From Aquibacillus koreensis (lineage in GTDB: Bacteria > Bacillota > Bacilli > Bacillales > Amphibacillaceae), in assembly GCF_025154055.1 (NCBI RefSeq), contig NZ_JAOALK010000053.1, positions 1-64,000 on the forward strand: a stretch of 64,000 bases of DNA, read 5' to 3'. Within the stretch, counting starts at the first letter, position 1. Every line of letters begins with the position of its first letter. The notes beneath the pieces were generated by a model. It had not been told where the DNA came from, searched no databases, and worked only from the letters and a program-made list of their open reading frames with translations. Of the stretch, positions 38,864 to 47,501 are shown piece after piece. A program made the position numbers and the translations under genes.

Positions 38864-39756
38864 TAGAATTCACCAACATCTCTATCAAGAAATTTGTTTA
38901 AAATCACGGTGACAATTAAGACAACAATTACAAATAACACAGAAATAGCATTACCATACCCATATTGTGCAGATGAAAACGCTGTTTGATATAAATAGTT
39001 ACCAAGTAATTGCGTACTATCACCTGGGCCACCATTTGTCATTAAGTACACAACTTCCATTTGCTTTAAACACGTAATAACGGCAAGAATAATGGCAACA
39101 CGAGCCATAGGTGCAAGTAATGGGATTACGACTTTGGAATATAATTGAAAGTAGTTTGCACCGTCAATCTTGGCAGCCTCATACAGTTCATCTGGCACTC
39201 CTTTTAAACCTGCATAATAAAGCAAGAATGCATAACCAAAGCCCTGCCATATCGTTACTAGAATGACCGCCCAGATTGCCAAATCAGGATTACCTAACCA
39301 ATCTTGCGTCAAGGACCCCAATCCAATGGTTTCCAGGACGTTGTTTAAAAGCCCATATTGTGGATTGTATATACTCGCCCATAGCTTTGCAGTAACAACA
39401 ATAGAAATAATTGCTGGTATAAATAAAATGGTGCGTAGTATTTTCTCAAATCGACCACAATGGGTGATCAGTATGGCTAAGAAGATAGCGATTGGGTGCT
39501 GAATGAATATGGTTGCAAGTGTTAAAAGTAACGCATTAATTAATGATATCCTGAAAATTTTATCGTTAAAGATAATTTCCTTAAAATTCTCAAATCCTAT
39601 AAAGTTATACTCTCCAATCCCGCCCCAGTCTGTAAATCCATAATAAATACTCATCCCAATTGGAAAAATGATCATGGAAATTAGTATTAGAAACCCTGGC
39701 GCAACGAGAAAAAAGATCGCTTTTTTATCAGACATGACCTGATTCAACTCTATCAC
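38863..39756 (-). CDS. CUT1 sugar ABC permease, MalF-like
   Basis: 297 residues from a GTG at 39756, with GAGG six nt upstream. Six membrane helices and the EAA loop DELYEAAKIDGANYFQLY. It pairs with the MalG-like permease downstream. The ~290 bp between it and the binding-protein gene hold a long dispersed repeat rather than a gene. Confidence 0.92.
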   Translation of the reverse strand: MIELNQVMSDKKAIFFLVAPGFLILISMIIFPIGMSIYYGFTDWGGIGEYNFIGFENFKEIIFNDKIFRISLINALLLTLATIFIQHPIAIFLAILITHCGRFEKILRTILFIPAIISIVVTAKLWASIYNPQYGLLNNVLETIGLGSLTQDWLGNPDLAIWAVILVTIWQGFGYAFLLYYAGLKGVPDELYEAAKIDGANYFQLYSKVVIPLLAPMARVAIILAVITCLKQMEVVYLMTNGGPGDSTQLLGNYLYQTAFSSAQYGYGNAISVLFVIVVLIVTVILNKFLDRDVGEF

Positions 39757-39774
39757 TCTTTTCCTCTATAAATT

Positions 39775-40062
39775 ATGCAATGGACCCTCTATAATGTGGA
39801 AGATGATGGTACAACTGCACCATCACCTCTACTAATCATGGTATTTAAAAGATTTGCTGGCTGTAGTTTACATGCAACATCAGCTACGTCCAGCTCCAGT
39901 GCCCAACGACTAGTGAAACGTCCCTCACCTTCGTACGATGAGTCAACATCGACTCACTTCAACGAAGGAAAGCTCCTAAGCGTAATCATCGCAAGAATAC
40001 GGTTTTTTGTATGCTGAGTTCCAGTCCATTCGTCGCTACTAGGGCGCTTGCGCATTTGATCT
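39775..40062. repeat. Dispersed palindromic repeat inside the importer operon
   Basis: The core, about 39886-40053, starts with CCAGCTCCAGTGCCC and ends with GGGCGCTTGCGC, whose ends are partly complementary. Inside is a nested palindrome: CCTTCGT (39928) with ACGAAGG (39962), and GAGT with ACTC. This type of long interspersed repeat is common in intergenic DNA of Bacillaceae. It begins about 10 bp after the binding-protein stop and could protect or end the upstream mRNA segment. Confidence 0.65.
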
Positions 40063-41451
40063 TTATTCTGAAGCTTCTCGCGCTTTTGCAGCCGCTGCTT
40101 CTAATTGTTCAGCAAACTCTTCTGGTGTAATTTCATCAGTATATAACTGTTGGTGTAGACTCATAATTGTTTCTTTAAATTCTGGAGTGGAGTCATCAAG
40201 TACTGGTGTTCCACTAGCAGAAGTTACACTATTAAAGATATCAACCATTTCTTTTTGAAGATCTGATTCATCTCCAGTTAAGAACTGGTCAAAGTTTTGT
40301 GCTGGCATTCCAGCTCCACTTTGCCATGCTTGTTTAGCCCAATTTTCAGGTTGGAAGAAGTATTGTAAGAACTTAACAGCTTCCTCTTTATTCTCTGAGT
40401 TTTCAGCGATAGAATAACCGCCACCTTGGTAGATTACTAGATCTCCTGCTTCCGCATTATCAGATACTGGGTAAGGAATCACACCTACGTCTTCTCTAAA
40501 GCTTTCTGGGAAGTTCTCATCTGTAGCTAGTCCCATTTCCCATGCGCCCATCAGATACATAGCAGCTTGTTCTTGACCAAATAAGTTTCTTGCTGTACCG
40601 TAATCTGCCGTTAAGAAACCTTCTGCAAATACGCCCTCATCGACCATCTTCTTCATTTTTGTTGCTGCATCAATAACAGCTTGATCCGTGTAAGACGCTT
40701 CACCGGCAAGTGCTTCATCCATTAGGTCAAAGCTACCCGTTTCACGTTGTAATGCATAATCAAACCACATTGGTAGAATCCATCCGTCCATCCCATTTGT
40801 TACAACAGGGTTGATTCCAAGATCATTGAACTCTTTAGATACAGCAATTAATTCTTCTTCTGTTGTAGGAGGCTCTAAGCCATTTTCCTCAAACATTCGT
40901 TTGTTAATAAAAAGTGGCAAAAAGTCTGTATTCTTTGGAACACCGTATACTTTACCATCCTTAGAGAAACCACCGAAGGAACCTTCAATAAATCCTTTAT
41001 CTTCAAAGTCTGCTGGATCAAGTTCATGTAACAATCCGTTATCGATTAGGGGTGCGATAAAGGAAGACTGACCCCAAGCTTGGATGATATCTGGTAAGTC
41101 ATTGGTAGAAGAATAGATTTTTATTTTGTCTTTAAATGGTTCATCCTGAAGTGCTTCTACTTCAATCTTTACATGTGGGTTTTCCGCCACATAAGCATCA
41201 ATGATTGCTTGTTCTACACCACCCATACCTGATTCTCTGTCAGGAAGCGCTGTGAAAAAGCTAAGTGTTACTGGTTCGGCTTCTGCTTCTTCTTCCTCTG
41301 CTCCTTCATTTTCATTCGATGTATTTGCCGGTTCTTCTGTGTTCTCTTCAGCAGTTGTGTTTCCCTCTGTACTGCTTGAATCATCACTACAAGCAATTAA
41401 AGTAAGTGAGAGAAAAACTATAGATAATAACATCACTAGCCATTTTTTCAT
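40063..41451 (-). CDS. Extracellular sugar-binding lipoprotein (CUT1)
   Basis: 462 residues from the ATG at 41451 (GGGG six nt upstream); an ATG eight codons earlier would extend the signal peptide and lacks a site. The lipobox LIAC gives Cys at about residue 21. A 40-residue acidic, Ser/Glu/Asn-rich linker follows, then a family 1 solute-binding domain (LSFFTALPDRE; GGGYSIAENSENKEEAVKFLQYF). It should capture the glucan oligosaccharide outside the membrane for the two permeases. First gene of the operon; divergent from the YesM-type kinase. Confidence 0.9.
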   Translation of the reverse strand: MKKWLVMLLSIVFLSLTLIACSDDSSSTEGNTTAEENTEEPANTSNENEGAEEEEAEAEPVTLSFFTALPDRESGMGGVEQAIIDAYVAENPHVKIEVEALQDEPFKDKIKIYSSTNDLPDIIQAWGQSSFIAPLIDNGLLHELDPADFEDKGFIEGSFGGFSKDGKVYGVPKNTDFLPLFINKRMFEENGLEPPTTEEELIAVSKEFNDLGINPVVTNGMDGWILPMWFDYALQRETGSFDLMDEALAGEASYTDQAVIDAATKMKKMVDEGVFAEGFLTADYGTARNLFGQEQAAMYLMGAWEMGLATDENFPESFREDVGVIPYPVSDNAEAGDLVIYQGGGYSIAENSENKEEAVKFLQYFFQPENWAKQAWQSGAGMPAQNFDQFLTGDESDLQKEMVDIFNSVTSASGTPVLDDSTPEFKETIMSLHQQLYTDEITPEEFAEQLEAAAAKAREASE

Positions 41452-41498
41452 CAATTTCCCCGCCCTTTTTATCAATTTGGTTTTTCTTTACAATTACA

Positions 41499-41560
41499 AT
41501 TTTATGGGTAAAACACGACCTAAACAATGTAGCATTCTTTCGAAACCGTTTACATTTTTT
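41499..41560 (-). promoter_or_regulatory. Importer-operon promoter with shared upstream element and cre
   Basis: Minus strand: -35 TTGTTT (41527-41522), 17-bp spacer, -10 TAAAAT (41504-41499). Four nt upstream of the -35 begins an element, read on + as GCATTCTTT (41532) then cre CGAAACCGTTTACA (41541-41554) then TTTTT. The same element with the same spacing precedes the GH3-GH30 gene. Two AAA(A/G)AATG copies 20 bp apart could be the YesN-type activator site. Confidence 0.7.
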
Positions 41561-41665
41561 AGAGGTTTCTATCCAATAATTACTTTATTTCTACTTATAT
41601 ATTATACTAATCTTAATAGAAAGTAAGCGTTGTCAAATATGTATTGAGGAAATAGAGGCCTGTCT

Positions 41666-43489
41666 ATGAAACAAACGAAACTTTTAAATAAATACCTAGA
41701 TTTGCCAATTCGTTTCAAGATTCTACTGTGGTTTATCCCTTTGTTACTAGCAACGATTGCCATAACAGGCTGGTATTCCTACTATACAGCTAAAAACCAA
41801 GTACTAGATAAGATCAACCTTGCTCAACAAGAATATACGAACCAAATTAGTAACCAATTAGATTTTATTTCAAATGATGCTTTAGACTTTACCAACTATC
41901 TTTTTTTACTATCAAGTGTCCAGCAATTTCTAAACCCGATTACACAAGAAGATTCTCTTTATAGAAGACAACAAATCAATGAGATTGTTTCAAGCCTATT
42001 GGTGAACCAGCGCGATATTCAGTCACTCGTGTTATATGGGTATAACGAGGAAGTACCTCCACTTGCCATCAACCAAACGGGGCTAACAAGCACCATGCCT
42101 TTCTCTAAATTTAAGGAAACACAGCATTATCAATTAGCGATAGAACAAAAAGGAAAACCCTCTTGGACATTACTAACCGGTAATGAAGATTTATTCGAAG
42201 GTGATCATGGAACCAAAATTATCCTTACACGCGTGATTAAAAATTCATATACCTTGGATGATTTAGGAGTCATTATCATTGGAATCAACGAAAAAACATT
42301 ACGAAGAAAATATACAGAAGGTTTAAGTAATAATGGACAAATGTTCATTGTAAATAAAGATAATAAAGTGATTACATCCACAGACCCCATATGGATCGAT
42401 AAGGATATTGATCAGGTTCCATATATTCATAGAACCGCAACCAATGCCATTTCCCTAACGAACAACAATTGGATGATCGCTCAGTCTGAAGCGCAAAATG
42501 GGTGGAAGGTGATTCTTGGGCAACCGAGAAAAGAATTGCTTGAAGAGTTAAATACGATTAAGATCTGGACTTTTTTATTATCTGCGATTTGTTCCGTAAT
42601 TGGTGTCTGGTTCTCCTGGTATGTGGCATCAATTATCACCAAACCTTTGCATAAATTAACTAAGTCGATGTATAAAGTACAAGAAGGAGACTTCAACCAA
42701 AGAGTAGAGTTTCGTGGGAAGGATGAAGTTGGCGAACTCGGAAAAGGGTACGATATGATGGTACAGCGAATTAGTAGATTAATTGATGATGTATATCGAT
42801 CTCGGTTAAGCCAAAAGGAAGCGGAACTGAAATCATTACAAGCACAAATCAATCCCCATTTTTTGTATAACACGTTAGATACGATGTTTTGGATGGCACA
42901 AAAGAAAGACGATAAAGATATTGCTGATATGATTTATTCACTATCTCAAATTTTTCGATTAAGTTTAAGTGACGGGAAAGAGTTCGTAACTATTGGAAAC
43001 GAGCTTAGCTTAATTGAAAATTACTTAACACTGCAGAAAAGTCGCTTTTTTCATAAATTCGAATTTGAAATACAAGCCAGTGAAGCTGTTCAGGATATTT
43101 ATATCCCTAAGTTACTCATCCAACCTCTTGTGGAAAATGCGGTGATTCATGGGATTGAATCACTCGATGAGGATGGTTTTATATACATTCATGTGATTCG
43201 GGAAAGCAATAACCTCTTGATCCATGTCATGGATAACGGTAACGGCATACCAAAAGAGAAACTTCATCACCTAAATGAATATTTGCAAACGGAGAATTTG
43301 GACGAAAACACGAACTTTAATCCTGAGAACCGGCCAGGTTATGCGATTATGAATATAATCGAGCGCTTAAAAATAAAGTATGGCAATCGTGCAGACATGG
43401 TCATCGATAGTGATCCCGGTGTAGGTACAAAAGTAAAAATCCGTATTCCTCTTTCAACACCAAAACAAGATTCTAATGAACTGGAGTGA
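41666..43489 (+). CDS. YesM-type sensor histidine kinase
   Basis: 607 residues; AGAGG lies 8 nt before the ATG. One membrane helix near residues 18-40, an extracellular sensor domain (about 45-300, dCache-like), a second helix near 305, HAMP (about 325-375), then the His_kinase domain with LQAQINPHFLYNTLD (phospho-His in NPHFLYN) and an HATPase domain (VENAVIHGIE, DNGNGIP). It should sense an extracellular glucan oligosaccharide or the loaded binding protein. It is followed 9 nt later by its AraC-type regulator and is divergent from the importer operon. Confidence 0.92.
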   Translation: MKQTKLLNKYLDLPIRFKILLWFIPLLLATIAITGWYSYYTAKNQVLDKINLAQQEYTNQISNQLDFISNDALDFTNYLFLLSSVQQFLNPITQEDSLYRRQQINEIVSSLLVNQRDIQSLVLYGYNEEVPPLAINQTGLTSTMPFSKFKETQHYQLAIEQKGKPSWTLLTGNEDLFEGDHGTKIILTRVIKNSYTLDDLGVIIIGINEKTLRRKYTEGLSNNGQMFIVNKDNKVITSTDPIWIDKDIDQVPYIHRTATNAISLTNNNWMIAQSEAQNGWKVILGQPRKELLEELNTIKIWTFLLSAICSVIGVWFSWYVASIITKPLHKLTKSMYKVQEGDFNQRVEFRGKDEVGELGKGYDMMVQRISRLIDDVYRSRLSQKEAELKSLQAQINPHFLYNTLDTMFWMAQKKDDKDIADMIYSLSQIFRLSLSDGKEFVTIGNELSLIENYLTLQKSRFFHKFEFEIQASEAVQDIYIPKLLIQPLVENAVIHGIESLDEDGFIYIHVIRESNNLLIHVMDNGNGIPKEKLHHLNEYLQTENLDENTNFNPENRPGYAIMNIIERLKIKYGNRADMVIDSDPGVGTKVKIRIPLSTPKQDSNELE

Positions 43490-43498
43490 AGGTAAATC

Positions 43499-45112
43499 AT
43501 GTACAAACTGTTAGTTGCTGAGGATGAAAAAACGATTCGAGAAGGCATTGTTTCATCGAATGATTGGAAACTGCACGGCATTGAAGTTTGTGCAGAGGCT
43601 AGTAATGGCGAAGAAGCACTTATCCTTATAGAAAAATTCAAGCCAGATATTTTCATAACGGATATCCAAATGCCAAAGTACAATGGGTTAGATATTATTC
43701 AGCAAGCACAAGAAAAAGGCTTCACATTTGAATCTATTGTTTTGACTGGATATGCAGATTTTAACTATGCCAAAAAATCGATTCAACTCAGTGTATTTGA
43801 TTACTTATTAAAACCTGCACAACCATCAAAAATATTGGAAGCAGTTCTCAGAGCAAAACAAAAAATGGAACAAGCACAACTAATGGATGAGCAGCTACAT
43901 TTATTAGAACAATATACAGATAGAAGTAACTACTTTGATAAAGTAGATAAACTACAAAACTGGTTTCATTTTCCTAAACAATCAGCGGAAGATAATAGAC
44001 AAGAGATACTACACCAACTACAGATGAATATCGACTATAACGAGCCCATACATGTAGGGATCATACGTTTACCTTTTCAAAACAAATCAAATTATATCGA
44101 TGATTATGACCTGTTGAAGTTTGCATGTATGAATATTACATTGGAAACATTAACTTCTTTTTATAACGGTCATTTAGAAGTATTATTTGATCAAGAGCTA
44201 CTCGTTTGGATAGGAAACATTAAGGAAAACTTCGAACCTACAAATCTATCCAATTACCTTTCACAGCTAGTAGGAAACTTCGAAAAGTATATAAAGGTTT
44301 CTATTTTCATCGGTATTGGAGACCCAAAAACATCGATTGATTCCATTCATCAAGCATATAAAGAAGCAAAAGAAGCATTGGATGAGCAATTTTATCATAA
44401 GGAAAAAAATACATTTTTCTATCAAGAATTAAACGAAGTGACAGATAAACAAATATTATATGATCAACAACTTACCAACTTAGAAGAGGGTTTGATTGCA
44501 GATATTGATAATAAACAATATGATGCCGCTTTAGATAAATTAGAGAGTTGGTTGGATTATCTGAGGGAGAACACGTATTACCATAAAGATCAAATTAATC
44601 TAAAAGCAATTACAATCATTATTGAGTTACAAAAATTCGTACAAGGGAAAACTCTAACTCGAATTGAATGGGAAAACGATCTTGTTAACTGGATTGAACA
44701 GATGCCAACAATGCGAACATTTGATGAGATGTCTTCCATACTGAAAAAAATATTTCAAAATGTATTTGAAATCTTAACATCAGAACGATCTGTTCACCGC
44801 ACTGTCCAGCGGGCCCAATCTATTATACAAGAACGATACTTTGAAAATCTAACGCTTGAATCCATCGCAAGTGAAGTGTTTGTTTCAAGCGCATATTTAA
44901 GTTCGCTTTTCAAACAAGAGTTAGGTATTAATTTCTTAGATTACTTACATCAATATCGTATTTCAAAAGCAAAAGCGTTATTATTCGATAGTTATAAAGT
45001 TTATGAAGTAGCAAATAAGACTGGTTATAAAGATGAGCGACATTTTAGTACAACGTTTAAAAAGTGGACAGGAACTACTCCTTCACAGTTTCAAAAGCAA
45101 GCTAGAGTATAA
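43499..45112 (+). CDS. YesN-type AraC-family response regulator
   Basis: 537 residues. Receiver domain 1-120 with Asp55 in IFITDIQMPKYNG and Lys in YLLKPAQP. A long helical middle part (about 130-430) is typical of YesN proteins. The C-terminal AraC HTH pair (about 440-535) has LTLESIASEVFVSSAYLSSLFK and the late block GYKDERHFSTTFKKWTG. It is expected to activate the importer operon and the glucanase genes, probably through direct-repeat sites upstream of their -35 regions. A terminator follows at 45126. Confidence 0.92.
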   Translation: MYKLLVAEDEKTIREGIVSSNDWKLHGIEVCAEASNGEEALILIEKFKPDIFITDIQMPKYNGLDIIQQAQEKGFTFESIVLTGYADFNYAKKSIQLSVFDYLLKPAQPSKILEAVLRAKQKMEQAQLMDEQLHLLEQYTDRSNYFDKVDKLQNWFHFPKQSAEDNRQEILHQLQMNIDYNEPIHVGIIRLPFQNKSNYIDDYDLLKFACMNITLETLTSFYNGHLEVLFDQELLVWIGNIKENFEPTNLSNYLSQLVGNFEKYIKVSIFIGIGDPKTSIDSIHQAYKEAKEALDEQFYHKEKNTFFYQELNEVTDKQILYDQQLTNLEEGLIADIDNKQYDAALDKLESWLDYLRENTYYHKDQINLKAITIIIELQKFVQGKTLTRIEWENDLVNWIEQMPTMRTFDEMSSILKKIFQNVFEILTSERSVHRTVQRAQSIIQERYFENLTLESIASEVFVSSAYLSSLFKQELGINFLDYLHQYRISKAKALLFDSYKVYEVANKTGYKDERHFSTTFKKWTGTTPSQFQKQARV

Positions 45113-45125
45113 ACGAAGTAGTAAA

Positions 45126-45163
45126 CCCAGGTTGGAACAACTAGATGTTCCAACTGGGTTTTT
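45126..45163 (+). terminator. Terminator of the YesMN operon
   Basis: CCCAGGTTGGAACA and TGTTCCAACTGGG stem then TTTTT. It lies 14 bp after the stop codon and ahead of the convergent GH16 gene. Confidence 0.85.
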
Positions 45164-45172
45164 CTTATTCTA

Positions 45173-46969
45173 TTAATTGGTTTTAATTTTTCTCTTGTGA
45201 TTCATATAGACGATCCCACCAAAAAGGATAACTACTAAACCAATAAAAATCAGGTTGTAAGTAGATGTTGCAGTATTAGGAAGCCCTTCTTCTTGTTTCT
45301 GATCATTTCCTGATTGTTTATCGCCTTTTGATTCCTCTTCCTTATTTTGATCATCCTTTTGAACTGGATCTTTCGTTTCTGGGTTCTGCGTTTCTGGTTT
45401 TTCTGTTTCTGGGTTCTGCGTTTCAGGATCTTCTGTCCCTGGTTCTTCGGTTTCTGGATTTTCTGTTCCTGGGTCTTCTGTGCCTGGGTCTTCTTCCGGA
45501 TCCTCTGTTGGGTCTTCAGTTTCTGGATCTTCGGTGCCTGGGTCTTCTGTGCCTGGATCATCTGGTCCCGGGTCTTCCGTTCCTGGATCTTCTGGTCCTG
45601 GCCCATCCTTACCAGGATCATCCGTACCTGGTTCATCAACGTCCACAGCATGGTTAATACCTACCTCCGCGATCGACCACCAATTTTGATGATGACTAGT
45701 TTGGACTATTTTAATATAACGTGCAGTTTGTACAGGAAAGTCTACAGTTATTTTCGAACGATTACCTGTCCCACTAGCAATTGGATCACCCCAATTATCC
45801 CGATCATTTGAGGCGTAAACCTCATAACCACGAGCATAGTCATTCGCACTTGCTGCAGCATCCAGCACCAGTTGATTAAAATAGGTTTCATTTTTCAGAT
45901 CAATGGTTAAAGATTGTCCCGGTTCCATCGGTGTACCTGAACTCCAGCGGGTTTGTAAATCGCCATCTAAGATGTTGTTCGGATTCCCTTGGGTTGTGTC
46001 CACATTTGTAGTAACAGTTGCTTTCATACTAGGATGCAAATAATCTCTTCCAGTTAATTCATAGACACGAACATAATCTACTTCCATTTGCGCAGGAAGC
46101 TCCGTATCATCTGGAAGACGATAGCCATCAAAAGTTCCACCAACAGCCAAGTTTAAAATCATATGGAAATCTTGGTTAAACGGTGCCGGAAAGTCCGAGT
46201 TATTTTCACCTAAGCTATACCAGTTGTTTTCTGTATGATATAATTCTCCATCCACATACCAACGAATTTCACCCGGCTCCCATTCCACAGAATAGATATG
46301 ATAATTAGTAATATCGTCGCCCTCTTCAAAATGATAACTTCCATGAGAATAGACATTATTTGGCCAGTTACCCCCATAGTGGATGGTTCCCCCAACCTCA
46401 TCAATGAGACGACCTTTAGCTTCCATGATATCTAGCTCTCCTGAATTAGCCCAACCACCATACACATCGTCCGTTGGCATCATCCAAAATGCAGGCCAAA
46501 GTCCGTCGCCCTCAGGTAGCTTCATTCTAGCTTCAAACTTACCATATGTCTTACTATAGGTAGGTTTTGTGTAAAGCTTTGCAGAGCTGTACGGTTTTCC
46601 GTGTGTTCGTTCCTTTTTGGCAGAAATAATCAACTTACCATCTTCTACTTTCGCGTTTTGTTCCTGGTAGGATTGTTGCTCATCGTTGCCCCATCCATCC
46701 AACCCATAAGCAGCGCCAGTTCCATTTTGGAAACTCCACTTATCTAAGTCAATCCCATTGGCATTTAGGTTGTCACCTGTGCCTTCAAACTCATCGTTCC
46801 ATACTAACTCCCAATCCTCATAATGTTCATGTTCAATAGTAGAAGTGCTTGCTAATAGAATTGGTTTTGAACGATGACCATCTGTGATCGATTCAGCATG
46901 TACAACCAATCCAAAGTATAAAAATACCAGTATCATAGCCATAACAATAGTAGTCCATTTCTTTTTCAT
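45173..46969 (-). CDS. Sortase-anchored GH16 endo-beta-1,3-glucanase (laminarinase) with discoidin domain
   Basis: 598 residues from the ATG at 46969 (GGAGG 8 nt upstream); upstream in-frame codons add a region without signal-peptide character. Signal peptide about 1-27. The GH16 domain (about 45-295) carries catalytic motif GELDIMEAKG (ExDxxE, laminarinase type), with WPAFWMMP before and ILNLAVGG after. An F5/8-type C (CBM32-like) domain covers about 310-445. A 100-residue (D/E)-P-G-T-E-rich spanner leads to LPNTATS, a membrane helix and a KRK tail. It should cut beta-1,3-glucan such as laminarin or fungal wall glucan at the cell surface. Confidence 0.93.
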   Translation of the reverse strand: MKKKWTTIVMAMILVFLYFGLVVHAESITDGHRSKPILLASTSTIEHEHYEDWELVWNDEFEGTGDNLNANGIDLDKWSFQNGTGAAYGLDGWGNDEQQSYQEQNAKVEDGKLIISAKKERTHGKPYSSAKLYTKPTYSKTYGKFEARMKLPEGDGLWPAFWMMPTDDVYGGWANSGELDIMEAKGRLIDEVGGTIHYGGNWPNNVYSHGSYHFEEGDDITNYHIYSVEWEPGEIRWYVDGELYHTENNWYSLGENNSDFPAPFNQDFHMILNLAVGGTFDGYRLPDDTELPAQMEVDYVRVYELTGRDYLHPSMKATVTTNVDTTQGNPNNILDGDLQTRWSSGTPMEPGQSLTIDLKNETYFNQLVLDAAASANDYARGYEVYASNDRDNWGDPIASGTGNRSKITVDFPVQTARYIKIVQTSHHQNWWSIAEVGINHAVDVDEPGTDDPGKDGPGPEDPGTEDPGPDDPGTEDPGTEDPETEDPTEDPEEDPGTEDPGTENPETEEPGTEDPETQNPETEKPETQNPETKDPVQKDDQNKEEESKGDKQSGNDQKQEEGLPNTATSTYNLIFIGLVVILFGGIVYMNHKRKIKTN

Positions 46970-47501
46970 TTCAATGACCTCCTTTTTATATAATTTTCGT
47001 CTCTTAAAAAATAACAGTAAAACTAGCACCTCCTTCATTAGGTATTGATAGCGATTATATTTACTTGGTGTGAATTGGTAATTACGTAGGTAGGTGAATC
47101 GTTGACCGGTATGTTGTGCAACGAGTGAGAGAGCTCCTACCAAAGTTAAGACGGATAATCTAAAACAAATATAGGTGGCAAGCATAGATAATGATAGTCT
47201 TTATGATCACGTTCTTAAAAATGAATAAAATGTTCTTAAAAATGGTACAGTAAAACGAAAAAATACGTACTTAAAATAACGTAATAGATGAAATAGACTT
47301 AAGTAAGCGCATCGCTAAGTGAAAAAACATTGCGCTTCACCTAAGAAGACACTTATTTTCTCAGTAAAATGTATACGCTTTCTTGTGAAAGCGATAGCTT
47401 TACCAGTTTAATATAATGTCTTTTTTTAGGTTCTAAGGAGGTGGAGAAACATACGGAACTATCTTTGGATAAGAAACAAATTAAATACAGGAGGTAAAAG
47501 G
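46970..47501. promoter_or_regulatory. Divergent regulatory region between GH16 and beta-helix genes
   Basis: GTTCTTAAAAATG occurs at 47211-47223 and again at 47232-47244, a direct repeat with 21-bp period. cre-like sites lie at 47370-47383 (TGTATACGCTTTCT) and 47386-47399 (TGAAAGCGATAGCT). A -10 TATAAT (47412-47417) faces the beta-helix gene and has no good -35, which suits an activator-dependent promoter. No gene is seen in these 532 bp. Confidence 0.6.

Noticed and set aside
45328-45811. Several hydrophobic open frames on + opposite the GH16 spanner
   Set aside because: They arise from the low-complexity P/E/D/G/T-coding repeat read in reverse.
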